This document shows positions 17,811 through 26,832 of a stretch of DNA of 64,000 nt, piece by piece (the stretch's first letter is position 1; the number at the start of each line of letters is the position of its first letter). The translations under genes and the position numbers were made by a program. The stretch lies in NCBI RefSeq assembly GCF_027943945.1, contig NZ_AP027141.1:2108001-2172000 (forward strand). The letters run 5' to 3'. The notes beneath the pieces were generated by a model. That model saw only the letters and a program-made list of their open reading frames with translations, searched no databases and was not told the DNA's origin. This DNA is from Microbacterium terricola. Its GTDB lineage: Bacteria > Actinomycetota > Actinomycetes > Actinomycetales > Microbacteriaceae.

Positions 17811-18806
17811 CTAGGCGTCCTTTCCCGCGCGCAGCGACGCGACCTGGTACAGCGCGACGGATGCGGCGATGCCGGCGTTCAGCGACTCGGTCGATGCCGA
17901 GATCGGAATGGAGACGATCTGGTCGCAGTTCTCGGTGACGAGGCGCGACAGGCCTTTGCCCTCGGAGCCGACGACGATCACGACGGGCCGGTCGGCGAGC
18001 TCGAGCGCGGGCAGCGACACATCGCCGCCGCCGTCGAGGCCGAGGACGAACACGCCCTGCTTCTTGAACTCCTTGAGCATCGCGGTCAGGTTCGCCGCGA
18101 TGGCCACGGGCACGCGGGCGGCCGCTCCCGCACTGGTCTTCCAGGCGGCGGAGTTCACGCTCGCGGAGCGGCGCTGGGGCAGGATCACCGCGTGCCCGCC
18201 GAAGGCGGCGGTGGAGCGGATGATCGCGCCGAGGTTGCGCGGGTCGGTGATGCCGTCGAGGGCCACGAACAGCGGCACCTGGCCGCGGTCGATGACCTGC
18301 TCGAGCAGGTCCTGCGGGTGCGCGTACTCGTACGGCGGCACCTTGAGGGCGACGCCCTGATGTACGCCGTCGAAGCCGGCCATGCGGTCGAGCTCCGGAC
18401 GGGTCACCTCGAGGACGGGTATGCCGCGGTGGGTCGCGATCGACAGCATCTCCTTGACGCGGTCGTCCATCTCCACGCGCTGCGCGATGTAGAACGCGCT
18501 GGCGGGGATCTTCGCCCGCAGCGCCTCGAGCACCGAGTTGCGGCCGGTGACCGTCTCGGTGTCGTCTTCCTTCTTCGCCGCACGGGGCCGCGACTGCGAC
18601 TGGCCGGCCGGCTTCCCCCGCCCGCCCGCCGCGGCGTAGCGCTCGGCCGCGGCCTTGCGCTTGCCCGCGGGGTGCCAGGCGCGGTCCTCCGCCTTGGGCG
18701 TCGGCCCGCGCCCTTCGAGGGAGCGCTTGTTCTTGCCGCCCGTGCCCTTCGTGGGGCCCTTCTTGTTGCCCTTGCTGGCGCCCGGGCGCCCCGGCTTTCC
18801 GGCCAT
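17811..18806 (-). CDS. rlmB: 23S rRNA (guanosine-2'-O-)-methyltransferase RlmB (TrmH family)
   Basis: 331 residues. A disordered Lys/Gly/Arg-rich N-terminal extension of about 85 residues precedes the L30e-like substrate domain (VTGRNSVLEAL) and the SPOUT knot domain. SPOUT motifs are ITDPRNLGAIIRSTAAFG, VVGSEGKGLSRL and SIPISASTESLNAGIAASV. RlmB methylates G2251 (E. coli numbering) in the peptidyl-transferase loop. The start ATG has an AAGGAG site. It lies 3 bp from cysS, as in mycobacteria (Rv3579c-Rv3580c). Confidence 0.95.
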   Translation of the reverse strand: MAGKPGRPGASKGNKKGPTKGTGGKNKRSLEGRGPTPKAEDRAWHPAGKRKAAAERYAAAGGRGKPAGQSQSRPRAAKKEDDTETVTGRNSVLEALRAKIPASAFYIAQRVEMDDRVKEMLSIATHRGIPVLEVTRPELDRMAGFDGVHQGVALKVPPYEYAHPQDLLEQVIDRGQVPLFVALDGITDPRNLGAIIRSTAAFGGHAVILPQRRSASVNSAAWKTSAGAAARVPVAIAANLTAMLKEFKKQGVFVLGLDGGGDVSLPALELADRPVVIVVGSEGKGLSRLVTENCDQIVSIPISASTESLNAGIAASVALYQVASLRAGKDA

Positions 18807-18809
18807 GAT

Positions 18810-20222
18810 CTACTCCTTCGTGCCGGGGCGATCCCCGGCGAGGTTCCAGTGGGTGCCGTCGGCGGTGTCCTCGAGGGCGATGCCCGCGGCGGCGACGGCG
18901 TCGCGGATGCGATCCGCGGCAGCCCAGTCCTTGGTGGCGCGCGCCTCGGCGCGCTGGGTGATGAGGCTCTGCACGAGAGCGTCGAGCGCGGAGGCCTCGG
19001 CCGAGGCATCCGTCGACGCCCATTCAGCGGCGAGCGGGTTGATGCCGAGCACGTCGGTCATCACAGCCACTTCCCCGGCGATCTCGCGCGCCGAGCCGAC
19101 GTCGCCGCTGTCCAGCGCGGTGTTGCCGTCGCGCACCCGGGCGTGGATCACGGCAAGGGCCTGCGGCACCCCGAGGTCGTCATCCAGCGCCGCGGAGAAA
19201 TCGTCGTTGCCGTACGAGAGCCACCCGAATTCGCCGGCGCGCGTCACCCGGTCGAGGAACGTGCGGATCCGGTCGATCGCCGCCTCGGCCTCGGTGAACG
19301 TCGACGCGGTGATGTCGAGACTCGAGCGATAGTGCGCGGCTGCGAGCGCATAGCGCACGACCAGCGGGTCGTGCTCGCGCAGCACATCCTCCGCCAGGAC
19401 GAAGTTGAACAGCGACTTCGACATCTTCTGGCCGTTGACCGTGACGAGTCCGTTGTGCACCCAGTACCGCGCGAACGCGTCGCCGGCCGCGGTCGACTGC
19501 GCGAGCTCGTTCTCGTGGTGCGGGAATCGCAGGTCGAGTCCGCCCCCGTGGATGTCGAACTCCGGTCCGAGGTACCGGCGCGACATCGCCGAGCACTCGA
19601 TGTGCCAGCCCGGTCGCCCGGCACCCCACGGCGAGTCCCATGTCGCCGATGCGGGCTCGTCGCTCTTCCCGCCCTTCCAGAGCGCGAAGTCCTGCGGGCT
19701 CCGCTTGCCGCGAGGATCAGCATCCTCCGCAGCCTCCATCGCATCGGGCGACTGATTGGTCAGCGCGCCGTACGCGGGCCACGAGCGCACGTCGAAGTAC
19801 ACGTCGCCGGCCGACGCGTAGGCGTGCCCCGCGTCGATCAGCCGCTGGATGATCTCGTGCATCTGCGGGATGGATGCGGTCGCCCGCGGCTCGTACGTCG
19901 GCGGGAGGATGCCGATCGCGCTGTACGCGCGCGTGAACTCGAGCTCCATCCGGTAGGCCAGCGCCCACCACGGCTCGCCGTCGGTCGCGTTGGCCAGCAC
20001 CTTGTCGTCGATGTCGGTGACGTTGCGCACGAACGTGACCCGGCCGTGCCGGTGGGTGAGCCAGCGGCGCAGGATGTCGAAGCTCAGCGCACCGCGCAGG
20101 TGCCCGATGTGGGGCCCCGACTGCACCGTCGGACCGCACACGTAGATCGTGACGTTCTCCGGATCGAGGGGCACGAAGTCGCGCAGCGCCTGCGCCTTGG
20201 TGTCATAGAGCCGTACCGTCAC
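18810..20222 (-). CDS. cysS: Cysteine-tRNA ligase
   Basis: A 470-residue class I aminoacyl-tRNA synthetase that charges tRNA-Cys. It has zinc ligand Cys29 (IYVCGPTVQ), HIGH motif at 38-41, the zinc-binding WHIECSAMS and HHENE, and KMSKS in NGQKMSKSLFNF. Length is normal. GTG 20222 is preceded at exactly 6 nt by TAGGCT (20229-20234), suggesting a leaderless mRNA. It heads the cysS-rlmB-SDR transcript and is divergent from the EamA permease gene. Confidence 0.98.
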   Translation of the reverse strand: MTVRLYDTKAQALRDFVPLDPENVTIYVCGPTVQSGPHIGHLRGALSFDILRRWLTHRHGRVTFVRNVTDIDDKVLANATDGEPWWALAYRMELEFTRAYSAIGILPPTYEPRATASIPQMHEIIQRLIDAGHAYASAGDVYFDVRSWPAYGALTNQSPDAMEAAEDADPRGKRSPQDFALWKGGKSDEPASATWDSPWGAGRPGWHIECSAMSRRYLGPEFDIHGGGLDLRFPHHENELAQSTAAGDAFARYWVHNGLVTVNGQKMSKSLFNFVLAEDVLREHDPLVVRYALAAAHYRSSLDITASTFTEAEAAIDRIRTFLDRVTRAGEFGWLSYGNDDFSAALDDDLGVPQALAVIHARVRDGNTALDSGDVGSAREIAGEVAVMTDVLGINPLAAEWASTDASAEASALDALVQSLITQRAEARATKDWAAADRIRDAVAAAGIALEDTADGTHWNLAGDRPGTKE

Positions 20223-20255
20223 CTCCCCAGCCTACCGGCCGGGTTTGCGGTACAA

Positions 20256-21194
20256 ATGGGAACGATGCTCCACGTCCTCGCTGTCCTCGCCGCCGCGATG
20301 CTCTTCGGCACCACCGGCACCTCGCAGGCCCTCGGCCCCGACGGGACCACCCCGCTGTCGATCGGGGTCATACGCATGGTCATCGGCGGCACCGGTCTCG
20401 CGCTCCTCGCGTTCACGCTCGCGGCACGGCACGCCCGCCGCACCGCGCCGACCGACCGGCCCCGGCTCGACGCGCGGACGCTGGCGCTGATGGCGGTCAC
20501 GGGGCTGTGCCTGGCGCTTTACCAGCCGCTCTTCTTCCTGGGCACCGCACGAAACGGCGTCGCCGTGGGCACGGTGATCGCGCTCGGCTCGGCGCCCATC
20601 CTCGCCGGGCTGCTCGAGTGGGCCCTCACTCGCCGTCTGCCGAGCCCGACCTGGATGGGCGCGACCGCCCTCGCGACCGCCGGGGTCGTGCTGCTCGGCT
20701 TCGGGGGCGAAGCCGGTGCCACGACGGGCACCGATCCGGTCGGGCTGCTGGGGTCGGTCGGCGCCGGCGCCACGTTCGCGGTCATCGCGAACGTGCAGCG
20801 GCGACTGCTCGACGAAGGATGGGATCCGTTCACCGTGGTGGGTGCCATGGGCGCGAGTTCGGCGGCGCTGGCGGCGCTCGTGCTCCCGTTCGTCGACGTC
20901 ACCTGGCTCGCGACGTCCACGGGTCTCACCATGGCGCTGTGGCTGGGCCTGGCCACCATCTCGATCGCGTACGTGCTGTTCACGTGGGGCCTGAGCGGAC
21001 TCACGGCCGCGACCGCCGCGACCCTCACCCTCGGTGAGCCGCTGACGGCGAGCATCCTGGGCATCGTGGTGCTCGGGGAACGGCTGAGCGTGCTCGCGAT
21101 CGTCGGGCTCATCGTGTTGGGCGCCGGCCTGGTGCTCCTCGCGTGGGGCTCGCGCACCACCCGCGACCCCGCGCCGTTCGCCGTGGAGGCCTGA
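20256..21194 (+). CDS. EamA/DMT-family permease
   Basis: 312 residues with about ten membrane helices in two EamA repeats (about 8-145 and 155-300). Typical signs are the ATAATLTLGEPLTASILGIVVLGE region in the last helices and the FFLGTARNGVAVGTVIALGSAPI stretch ending the first repeat. EamA proteins export metabolites or drugs; the substrate is unknown. ATG 20256 and ATG 20265 are both possible starts, 33-42 bp from the divergent cysS start, and neither has a clear Shine-Dalgarno. Confidence 0.9.
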   Translation: MGTMLHVLAVLAAAMLFGTTGTSQALGPDGTTPLSIGVIRMVIGGTGLALLAFTLAARHARRTAPTDRPRLDARTLALMAVTGLCLALYQPLFFLGTARNGVAVGTVIALGSAPILAGLLEWALTRRLPSPTWMGATALATAGVVLLGFGGEAGATTGTDPVGLLGSVGAGATFAVIANVQRRLLDEGWDPFTVVGAMGASSAALAALVLPFVDVTWLATSTGLTMALWLGLATISIAYVLFTWGLSGLTAATAATLTLGEPLTASILGIVVLGERLSVLAIVGLIVLGAGLVLLAWGSRTTRDPAPFAVEA

Positions 21195-21234
21195 AACCGC
21201 TCCGAAACACCGCGGTGGCACACTGGAGCACGCC

Positions 21235-21702
21235 ATGAGCACCACCCTCGAGATCCGCGTCGACGACCTCTCCGGCGACGCCACCCGCCGACTGATCGCG
21301 TTCCACCTCGACGGGATGCACGCCACCTCTCCGGCCGACAGCGTCCACGCGCTCGATGTCGACGCGCTGCGTGACCCGTCGATCACGTTCTGGTCGGCCT
21401 GGATCGACGGCCAGGTCGCCGGGATCGGCGCGCTCAAGATGCTCGACACGCGCCGTGGCGAGCTCAAGTCGATGCGGGTCGACGACCGGTTCCGCGGCAG
21501 CGGGGTGGGGCGCAGCATCCTGCGGCACATCGTCGCCGACGCCCGGGCGCGCGGGCTCGCGAGCCTCTGGCTGGAGACCGGCGCGACCGAGGAGTTCGTC
21601 CCTGCGCGCACGCTCTACGCGCGGGAGGGCTTCGTGGAGTGCGGGCCGTTCGACGGCTACGTGCCCGACCGGCACTCCGTGTTCATGACCCTGACGCTCT
21701 GA
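21235..21702 (+). CDS. GNAT-family N-acetyltransferase
   Basis: 155 residues with the GNAT acetyl-CoA loop RVDDRFRGSGVGRSIL (RxxGxG) and a C-terminal LYAREGFVECGPFDGY. This arrangement resembles the PhnO/ElaA-like small acetyltransferases. The acceptor is unknown. It follows the EamA gene by 40 bp on the same strand and its stop is 3 bp from the convergent ispDF stop. Confidence 0.9.
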   Translation: MSTTLEIRVDDLSGDATRRLIAFHLDGMHATSPADSVHALDVDALRDPSITFWSAWIDGQVAGIGALKMLDTRRGELKSMRVDDRFRGSGVGRSILRHIVADARARGLASLWLETGATEEFVPARTLYAREGFVECGPFDGYVPDRHSVFMTLTL

Positions 21703-21705
21703 CGC

Positions 21706-22881
21706 TCACCCCGGGACGATCAGGGCGACCGCGAAGGCGGAGACGCCCTCGCCCGAACCGGTGAACCCCAGGCCGTCGGTCGTCGTCGCGGCGACCGAGA
21801 CCGGCGCTCCCCCGAGCGCGGCCGACAGCGCCGCCTCGGCCTCCGCTCGCCGCGGCGCGAACTTCGGACGGTTCGACTGCACCTGCACCGAGACGTTGCC
21901 CACCCGCCAGCCGGCCTCAGCGAGCAGGGCGAGGGTGCGGGTCAGGAAGGCGTCCGCATGCGCGCCCGCGTACTCGGGGTGGTCGGTGCCGAAGTGGGTG
22001 CCGATGTCGCCGAGGCCGGCCGCGGAGAGCAGCGCGTCGACGATCGCGTGGGCGACGGCATCGCCGTCGGAGTGCCCGGACAGCGGCGCCTCACCGGGCC
22101 ATTCGATCCCCGCGAGCCAGAGGGTGCCTTCGCCGCCGAACGCGTGCACGTCTGTGCCCACGCCGACGCGCGGCAGCGGCACCGTGGTCCGCGGTGTCAG
22201 CACGGCTCGCGCCCGCTCGAGGTCGGCAGGGGTGGTGATCTTGAACGCGAGCGGGTCGCCGGCCACCGTGAAGACCTGATGCCCCGCAGCGGCGACCAGC
22301 GCGGCGTCGTCGGTGTAGTCGCGGTCCGCGACCCGATAGGCCGTGTCGAGGATGTCGCGACGGAAGCCCTGCGGCGTCTGCGCGGCCGCGAGGACGTCGC
22401 GATCGACGGCTGCGGCGACGGCGTCGCCGTCGACCTGCTTGATGGTGTCGACGACGGGCAGCACCGGCAGCACCGCCCCGCGGCCGTTGGCGACGGCATC
22501 CGCCACGCGCGCGAACACCGCCGCAGGGGTGAGCGCGCGCGCGGCGTCGTGCACGAGCACGACCTCGACGTCTCCCCAGAGGGCAGCGAGCCCGGCCGCG
22601 ACGGACGCCTGGCGGCTGTCTCCACCGGTCACGACGGTGACGAGGTCGCGGCGGTCGCCGGCGGCCTCGAGGGCGTCGGTGCGCGCGTCGCCCTCGCGTC
22701 CGCGCGGCACGACGATCACGACCTGCGCGGTCGGGCCGTCGAACACGCCCCGGAGGGCATGGCGAAGCATGGTGTGGCCGTCGAGGCCGACGAACGCCTT
22801 GGGGGCATCGGCACCGAGACGCGAGCCGGAGCCCGCAGCGACCACGATGACGCCGACACGCGGAACGGGGGTGATGCTCAC
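21706..22881 (-). CDS. ispDF: Bifunctional IspD/IspF of the MEP isoprenoid pathway
   Basis: 391 residues joining two MEP-pathway enzymes. IspD (about 1-225) is the CTP:2-C-methyl-D-erythritol 4-phosphate cytidylyltransferase, with [18 protein letters not shown] and [11 protein letters not shown]. IspF (about 235-391) is the 2,4-cyclodiphosphate synthase, with zinc motif GTDVHAF and [14 protein letters not shown]. The fusion skips the intermediate IspE step, as in other IspDF proteins; mycobacteria encode the two separately. GTG 22881 follows TAGTCT (22889-22894) by 7 nt, so it may be leaderless despite lying just downstream of carD. Confidence 0.97.
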   Translation of the reverse strand: MSITPVPRVGVIVVAAGSGSRLGADAPKAFVGLDGHTMLRHALRGVFDGPTAQVVIVVPRGREGDARTDALEAAGDRRDLVTVVTGGDSRQASVAAGLAALWGDVEVVLVHDAARALTPAAVFARVADAVANGRGAVLPVLPVVDTIKQVDGDAVAAAVDRDVLAAAQTPQGFRRDILDTAYRVADRDYTDDAALVAAAGHQVFTVAGDPLAFKITTPADLERARAVLTPRTTVPLPRVGVGTDVHAFGGEGTLWLAGIEWPGEAPLSGHSDGDAVAHAIVDALLSAAGLGDIGTHFGTDHPEYAGAHADAFLTRTLALLAEAGWRVGNVSVQVQSNRPKFAPRRAEAEAALSAALGGAPVSVAATTTDGLGFTGSGEGVSAFAVALIVPG

Positions 22882-22914
22882 CCCACCGAGACTACGCGCT
22901 CGACGGTGGCCGGC

Positions 22915-23397
22915 TCAGGAGGCGAGGACCTCGTCGAGGATGACCGAAGCCTTCTCCTCATCGGTCTTCTCGGCGAGCGCCAGCTCGGAGACCAGGATCT
23001 GCTTGGCCTTCGCCAGCATCCGCTTCTCTCCGGCCGACAGTCCGCGGTCCTGATCGCGGCGCCACAGGTCGCGGACGACCTCGCTCACCTTGATCACGTC
23101 ACCGGACGCCAGCTTCTCGAGGTTCGCCTTGTACCGGCGCGACCAGTTGGTCGGCTCCTCGGTGAACGGCGCGCGGAGCACCTCGAACACCTTGTCGAGG
23201 CCTTCCTTGCCGATGACATCACGGACGCCGACCAAGTCGACGTTCTCAGCGGGGACCTCGATGATCAGATCGCCCTGCGTGACGTTGAGCTTCAGGTACT
23301 TCTTGGTCTCGCCCTTGATGACCCGGTCCTTGACCTCAATGATCGTCGCGGCCCCGTGGTGCGGGTAAACGACCGTCTCGCCAACCTCAAAAAGCAT
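22915..23397 (-). CDS. carD: CarD-family RNA polymerase-binding regulator
   Basis: 160 residues. The N-terminal Tudor-like RNAP-interaction domain ([15 protein letters not shown]) is followed by a helical DNA-binding domain ([22 protein letters not shown]) with the Trp that wedges into the upstream edge of the -10 bubble. CarD stabilises open complexes at rRNA and many other promoters. I place the start at ATG 23397 (MLFEVGETV) with AAAGGA upstream rather than an upstream in-frame ATG. An unusually AT-rich stretch with TATCAT precedes it. The order ispDF-carD with a divergent LpqE-like gene is conserved with mycobacteria. Confidence 0.97.
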   Translation of the reverse strand: MLFEVGETVVYPHHGAATIIEVKDRVIKGETKKYLKLNVTQGDLIIEVPAENVDLVGVRDVIGKEGLDKVFEVLRAPFTEEPTNWSRRYKANLEKLASGDVIKVSEVVRDLWRRDQDRGLSAGEKRMLAKAKQILVSELALAEKTDEEKASVILDEVLAS

Positions 23398-23539
23398 GCA
23401 GTTATGTCCTTTCGGCAACCTTAATGATACCACAGGCGACATACGCTAGAGTTCCGCCGCTGGGAGTCGAGGCACGTCGATGCCGGGAACAGCGTGGTCA
23501 TAGAATGACTGAGTGCCGTCATCCGTCCTGGGAGGATCC

Positions 23540-24007
23540 GTGAATTCGCGCTTCATCGCGTCGCTCGCCCTGAGTGCCGCCGTCCTCGCCGGGACCACCG
23601 GCTGCAGCTTCATGTCGACGCAGGCGACCACCATCCCCTACTCGGCGTCCGATGGCGTCAATGTTCCGAACAGCTCGGGGCCCGTGCAGGTGCGCAACGC
23701 CCTCATCGTCACCGACGAGACCGGCGCGCAGGGCAACTTCGTCGCGGCCCTCGTCAACGACACCGATCAGGCGCAGACCGTCACCCTCGACTCCGAGGAC
23801 CCGTCGATCACCGAGACGATCCTGGTGCCCGCGCGCACGACCCTCTCCCTCGGCGGGGAGGACGAGCCGCTGCTCCTCGAGGGCATCGACACCCCCGCAG
23901 GCAGCGACATCACGATGCTGGTGCAGTCCGGCGACGGCGAGGGCGCACTCGTGAGCGTGCCCGTGCTGGACGGCACGCTGCCGCAGTACTCCGCGCTCGC
24001 GCCCTGA
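23540..24007 (+). CDS. LpqE-like lipoprotein
   Basis: 155 residues: signal peptide followed by a lipobox-like TTGC (Cys22; the Thr at -3 is atypical), then a compact beta-rich domain. It begins at GTG 23540 with GGAGG at 23531-23535. By position it matches Mycobacterium lpqE (Rv3584), divergent from carD (Rv3583c), and the sequence character agrees (small lipoprotein with IPYSASDGVNV near the N-terminus). Function is unknown. It converges with regX3 at 3 bp. Confidence 0.82.
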   Translation: MNSRFIASLALSAAVLAGTTGCSFMSTQATTIPYSASDGVNVPNSSGPVQVRNALIVTDETGAQGNFVAALVNDTDQAQTVTLDSEDPSITETILVPARTTLSLGGEDEPLLLEGIDTPAGSDITMLVQSGDGEGALVSVPVLDGTLPQYSALAP

Positions 24008-24010
24008 CGC

Positions 24011-24694
24011 TCAGCCTTCGAAGCGGTATCCGAGCCCGCGCACGGTCTTCAGCAGCTCGGGCTCGCCCGGGTTCTGCTCGATGCGCGAGCGGATGCGCTT
24101 GATGTGCACGTCCAGCGTCTTCGTGTCGCCGAAGTAGTCGCTCCCCCACACCCGGTCGATCAGCTGACCGCGGGTCATCACGCGTCCGGCGTTGCGCATC
24201 AGGAACTCGAGCAGCTCGAACTCCTTCAGCGGCATGCTGATCTCCGCCCCGTTGACGGCGACGGTGTGCCGGTCGACGTCGAGGAGCACCCGGCCGCTGT
24301 CGAGCACCCGCTCGTCGAGGTCGTCGCCCACCTGCACCTGACGGCGCAGGACCGCCCGCATGCGCGCGAGCAGCTCGCGGGCGGAGTACGGCTTGGTGAC
24401 GTAGTCGTCGGCGCCGAGCTCCAGCCCGACGACGATGTCGACCTCGGAGTCCTTCGCGGTGAGCATGATGATCGGAACACCGGAGGTGCTGCGGATCTGG
24501 CGGCAGACCTCCGTGCCGGACATGCCGGGCAGCATCAGGTCGAGCAGCACGATGTCGGCGCCGCGTTCGCGGAAGGACGTCAGCGCGCTCGGGCCGTCCT
24601 CGGCGATGTCGACGTCGTAGCCCTCCCGCCGCAGCAGATAGGCCAGCGGGTCGGCGAGGTCGGGCTCGTCCTCGACGATCAGTACGCGGGTCAT
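24011..24694 (-). CDS. Response regulator RegX3-like (phosphate regulation)
   Basis: A 227-residue OmpR-family regulator. The receiver has E8/D9, phosphoacceptor Asp52 (LLDLMLPG) and YVTKPYS; the winged helix has MPLKEFELLEFL and TLDVHIKRIRSRIE. It is very close to mycobacterial RegX3. The ATG overlaps the kinase stop by 4 bp. With phoU opposite and PHO-box-type repeats before pstS, ppk and phoU, it is the likely phosphate-starvation activator here. The protein-family match is strong; the regulon is inference. Confidence 0.94.
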   Translation of the reverse strand: MTRVLIVEDEPDLADPLAYLLRREGYDVDIAEDGPSALTSFRERGADIVLLDLMLPGMSGTEVCRQIRSTSGVPIIMLTAKDSEVDIVVGLELGADDYVTKPYSARELLARMRAVLRRQVQVGDDLDERVLDSGRVLLDVDRHTVAVNGAEISMPLKEFELLEFLMRNAGRVMTRGQLIDRVWGSDYFGDTKTLDVHIKRIRSRIEQNPGEPELLKTVRGLGYRFEG

Positions 24695-25911
24695 GCGGGT
24701 TCTCCGTTCATGCGCACCGCGGGGGCGCGCTTCTTCTTCTTCTTCTTGGGCTTGCGCTCCTTGCGCCCACCGGGCGTGAGCTCTTCCGGCGGTCCGCTGA
24801 TGGGCAGCCGGATCGTGAAGGTGGATCCCTGCCCCGGCTGCGACCAGACGCGCACATCGCCGCCGTGCCTCTGCACGGCGTGCTTGACGATCGAGAGCCC
24901 GAGCCCGGTGCCGCCGGTGCGGCGCGAACGGGCCTGATCGGTGCGGTAGAACCGCTCGAACACGCGCTCCTGGTCGGCCTCGGGGATGCCGATGCCACGG
25001 TCGGTGACGGCGATCTCCACCGCCCCCTCGACCTCCTTCACGCCGACGCCGACGCTCGCGCCCTTCGGCGAGTAGACGATGGCGTTGGCGACCAGGTTGC
25101 CGACGGCCTCGCTGAGCACCTGGGGGTCGCCCTGCACGTGGAGGCCCCGCTGCCCTCCTCGCACCACATCGACTCCGGCGGCATCGGCCTGGATGGCGTG
25201 CGCCTCCAGCGCCGAGACGACGACCTCGTCGACCGCGACGGTCCGCTGGGAGATCAGCTGGTCGGCCGACTGCAGCCGCGACAGGTCCATGATGCGGGAG
25301 CTCAGCAGACCGAGCCTCGCCGCCTCGGCGCTCAGCCGCGCCGTGAAGATGCGCACCTGATCCGGGTCGTCCGCGGCGGACTCGATCGCCTCGGCCAGCA
25401 GACTGACCGCGCCCACGGGCGTCTTCAGCTCGTGGCTGGTGTTGGCGACGAAGTCGCGGCGCATCTGCTCGACCCGCTCGTGCTCGGTGATGTCGCGCAG
25501 GACGAGCAGCGAGAGGCGCGGCGTGATGCGCGTGGCGCGCACCGACACGAGGCGCGGCTCCGCCGTGCGGCCCGCGCGTCGCAGCCGGAGGGTGACCGTC
25601 GCGGTGGTGCCGGCATCCCGCACCTGGCGGGCGAGCGTGCGCAGCGCCGGCTCGACGATCGCTTCACCCTCGCGGATGCCGAAGACACGAGCGGCATCGG
25701 ATGCGGCGACCGCCGTCGAGGACGAGTCGACGACCGCGGCCGGGTCGTCCAGACCGTGCAGCACATCGAGGACGCCTTCGGGAATGGCGACCGAGGTGAC
25801 GGTCCGCGCCCGGTCGCGCGTGCGCAGCGCGGCCACGATGATCGCCGTCACGGAGCCGCCGATCGCCACGCCCAGAAGCAGGGCGAGCAGCGCCAGCTGC
25901 ACCGTATCCAT
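24691..25911 (-). CDS. Sensor histidine kinase SenX3-like
   Basis: 406 residues: one clear N-terminal membrane helix (about 5-29), a PAS-like domain (about 45-140, ending LVLRDITEHERVEQ), HisKA with NTSHELKTPVG (His160) and HATPase with GGTGLGLSIVKHAV. SenX3 has no large outer sensor and is thought to read phosphate through PhoU and the Pst transporter, which fits the neighbouring phoU. The C-terminus ends in an unusual very basic tail (KPKKKKKKRAPAVR). ATG 25911 follows TACGCT (25918-25923) by exactly 6 nt, a leaderless arrangement. A GTTCACC half-site (25931-25937, minus strand) lies just upstream. Confidence 0.94.
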   Translation of the reverse strand: MDTVQLALLALLLGVAIGGSVTAIIVAALRTRDRARTVTSVAIPEGVLDVLHGLDDPAAVVDSSSTAVAASDAARVFGIREGEAIVEPALRTLARQVRDAGTTATVTLRLRRAGRTAEPRLVSVRATRITPRLSLLVLRDITEHERVEQMRRDFVANTSHELKTPVGAVSLLAEAIESAADDPDQVRIFTARLSAEAARLGLLSSRIMDLSRLQSADQLISQRTVAVDEVVVSALEAHAIQADAAGVDVVRGGQRGLHVQGDPQVLSEAVGNLVANAIVYSPKGASVGVGVKEVEGAVEIAVTDRGIGIPEADQERVFERFYRTDQARSRRTGGTGLGLSIVKHAVQRHGGDVRVWSQPGQGSTFTIRLPISGPPEELTPGGRKERKPKKKKKKRAPAVRMNGEPA

Positions 25912-25982
25912 GGCTCCAGCGTAGAGGGCAGGTGAACGGACGATCCGCCGGAAGCCGTCGCTGCGGGGGCACGGCGGATACT

Positions 25983-26015
25983 ATTCACTCGCGCAGCACC
26001 GTTCGTTAACCTTCG
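25983..26015. promoter_or_regulatory. PHO-box-like 11-nt direct repeats between senX3 and phoU
   Basis: ATTCACT (25983), CAGCACC (25994) and GTTAACC (26005) recur at exactly 11-nt spacing, each followed by 4 variable bases. Compared with the GTTCACC unit before pstS they are degenerate, but phase and the CAC/ACC core are kept. The site lies 60 bp before phoU and 72 bp from senX3, so it could control both. RegX3 binding is inference. Confidence 0.5.
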
Positions 26016-26075
26016 CTGGCGACAATCGCCGCAGACGCGGATGCGGGTGCGTGCGCGGATCAGAGAGGTGCGGCA

Positions 26076-26756
26076 ATGCGCGAAGTCTTCCATCAGTCCC
26101 TTGAGGACGTCCAGGCGCGGCTGGTCGAGATCTCCGAATTGGTCGCCGAGGCGATCGACAAGGCGACCCGTGCGTTCGGGACCAGCGACGTGGCGCTGGC
26201 CGAAGAGGTGATCGAAGCCGACGACATCATCGACGAGAAGGCCATCGCCCTCGACGAGCTCGCGATCGAGATCCTGGCCAGGCAGCAGCCGGTCGCCCGC
26301 GACCTGCGCATCGTCGTCAGCGCCCTGCGTGTGAGCGCGTCGCTGGAGCGCATGGGCGACATCGCCGAGCACATCGCGCAGCTGACGCGCATGCGGTTCC
26401 CGGAGCGCGCGATCCCGCGCGGCCTCAAGTCGACGTTCACCAAGATGGGCGAGCTCGACGTCGAGGTGGCACGGCAGCTCACCGAGCTGCTGCGCACAGA
26501 GGACCACTCGCTGATCGACCTCATCCGCAACGCCGACGACGAGCTCGACGAGCTGCACGCCAGCGTGTTCGAGAAGGTCCTCAGCGACTCGTGGAAGGGC
26601 GAGGCGGCCGCGACGGTCGACGCCACCCTCGCCAGCCGCTACCACGAGCGCTTCGCCGACCACGCGGTATCGGTCGCCAAGAAGGTGCTCTACCTGTCGA
26701 CCGGCGACTGGACGACGGTCGACAGCGCGGTCGCCGGGCAGCCGGGCGGCGCCTGA
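26076..26756 (+). CDS. phoU: Phosphate signalling protein PhoU
   Basis: 226 residues in two three-helix PhoU repeats, with acidic metal-binding clusters in each (EADDIIDEKAIALDE; NADDELDELHASVFEK). PhoU couples the Pst transporter to the sensor kinase and keeps the phosphate response off when phosphate is plentiful. It has a GAGAGG Shine-Dalgarno and is divergent from senX3-regX3. The pst operon lies 9 kb away. A long perfect hairpin terminator follows. Confidence 0.95.
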   Translation: MREVFHQSLEDVQARLVEISELVAEAIDKATRAFGTSDVALAEEVIEADDIIDEKAIALDELAIEILARQQPVARDLRIVVSALRVSASLERMGDIAEHIAQLTRMRFPERAIPRGLKSTFTKMGELDVEVARQLTELLRTEDHSLIDLIRNADDELDELHASVFEKVLSDSWKGEAAATVDATLASRYHERFADHAVSVAKKVLYLSTGDWTTVDSAVAGQPGGA

Positions 26757-26774
26757 GCGCCACCGCGCCCCTAC

Positions 26775-26821
26775 ACGCAGAAGAGCGGATGCCCTCCGAA
26801 GGGGCATCCGCTCTTCTGCGT
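26775..26821. terminator. Bidirectional terminator between phoU and gpmA
   Basis: A perfect 20-bp inverted repeat (26775-26794 with 26802-26821) with a 7-nt loop, between the convergent phoU and gpmA stops. It works in both orientations and is the longest hairpin found in the window. Confidence 0.93.
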
Positions 26822-26832
26822 CGTGTCGTGTT

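Noticed and set aside
17790..21194. A 1134-codon plus-strand open frame crossing rlmB and cysS
   Set aside because: Only its last 312 codons are a gene (EamA permease). The rest is antisense to cysS and rlmB and has the Arg/Asp/Gly-rich composition of GC-driven shadow frames.
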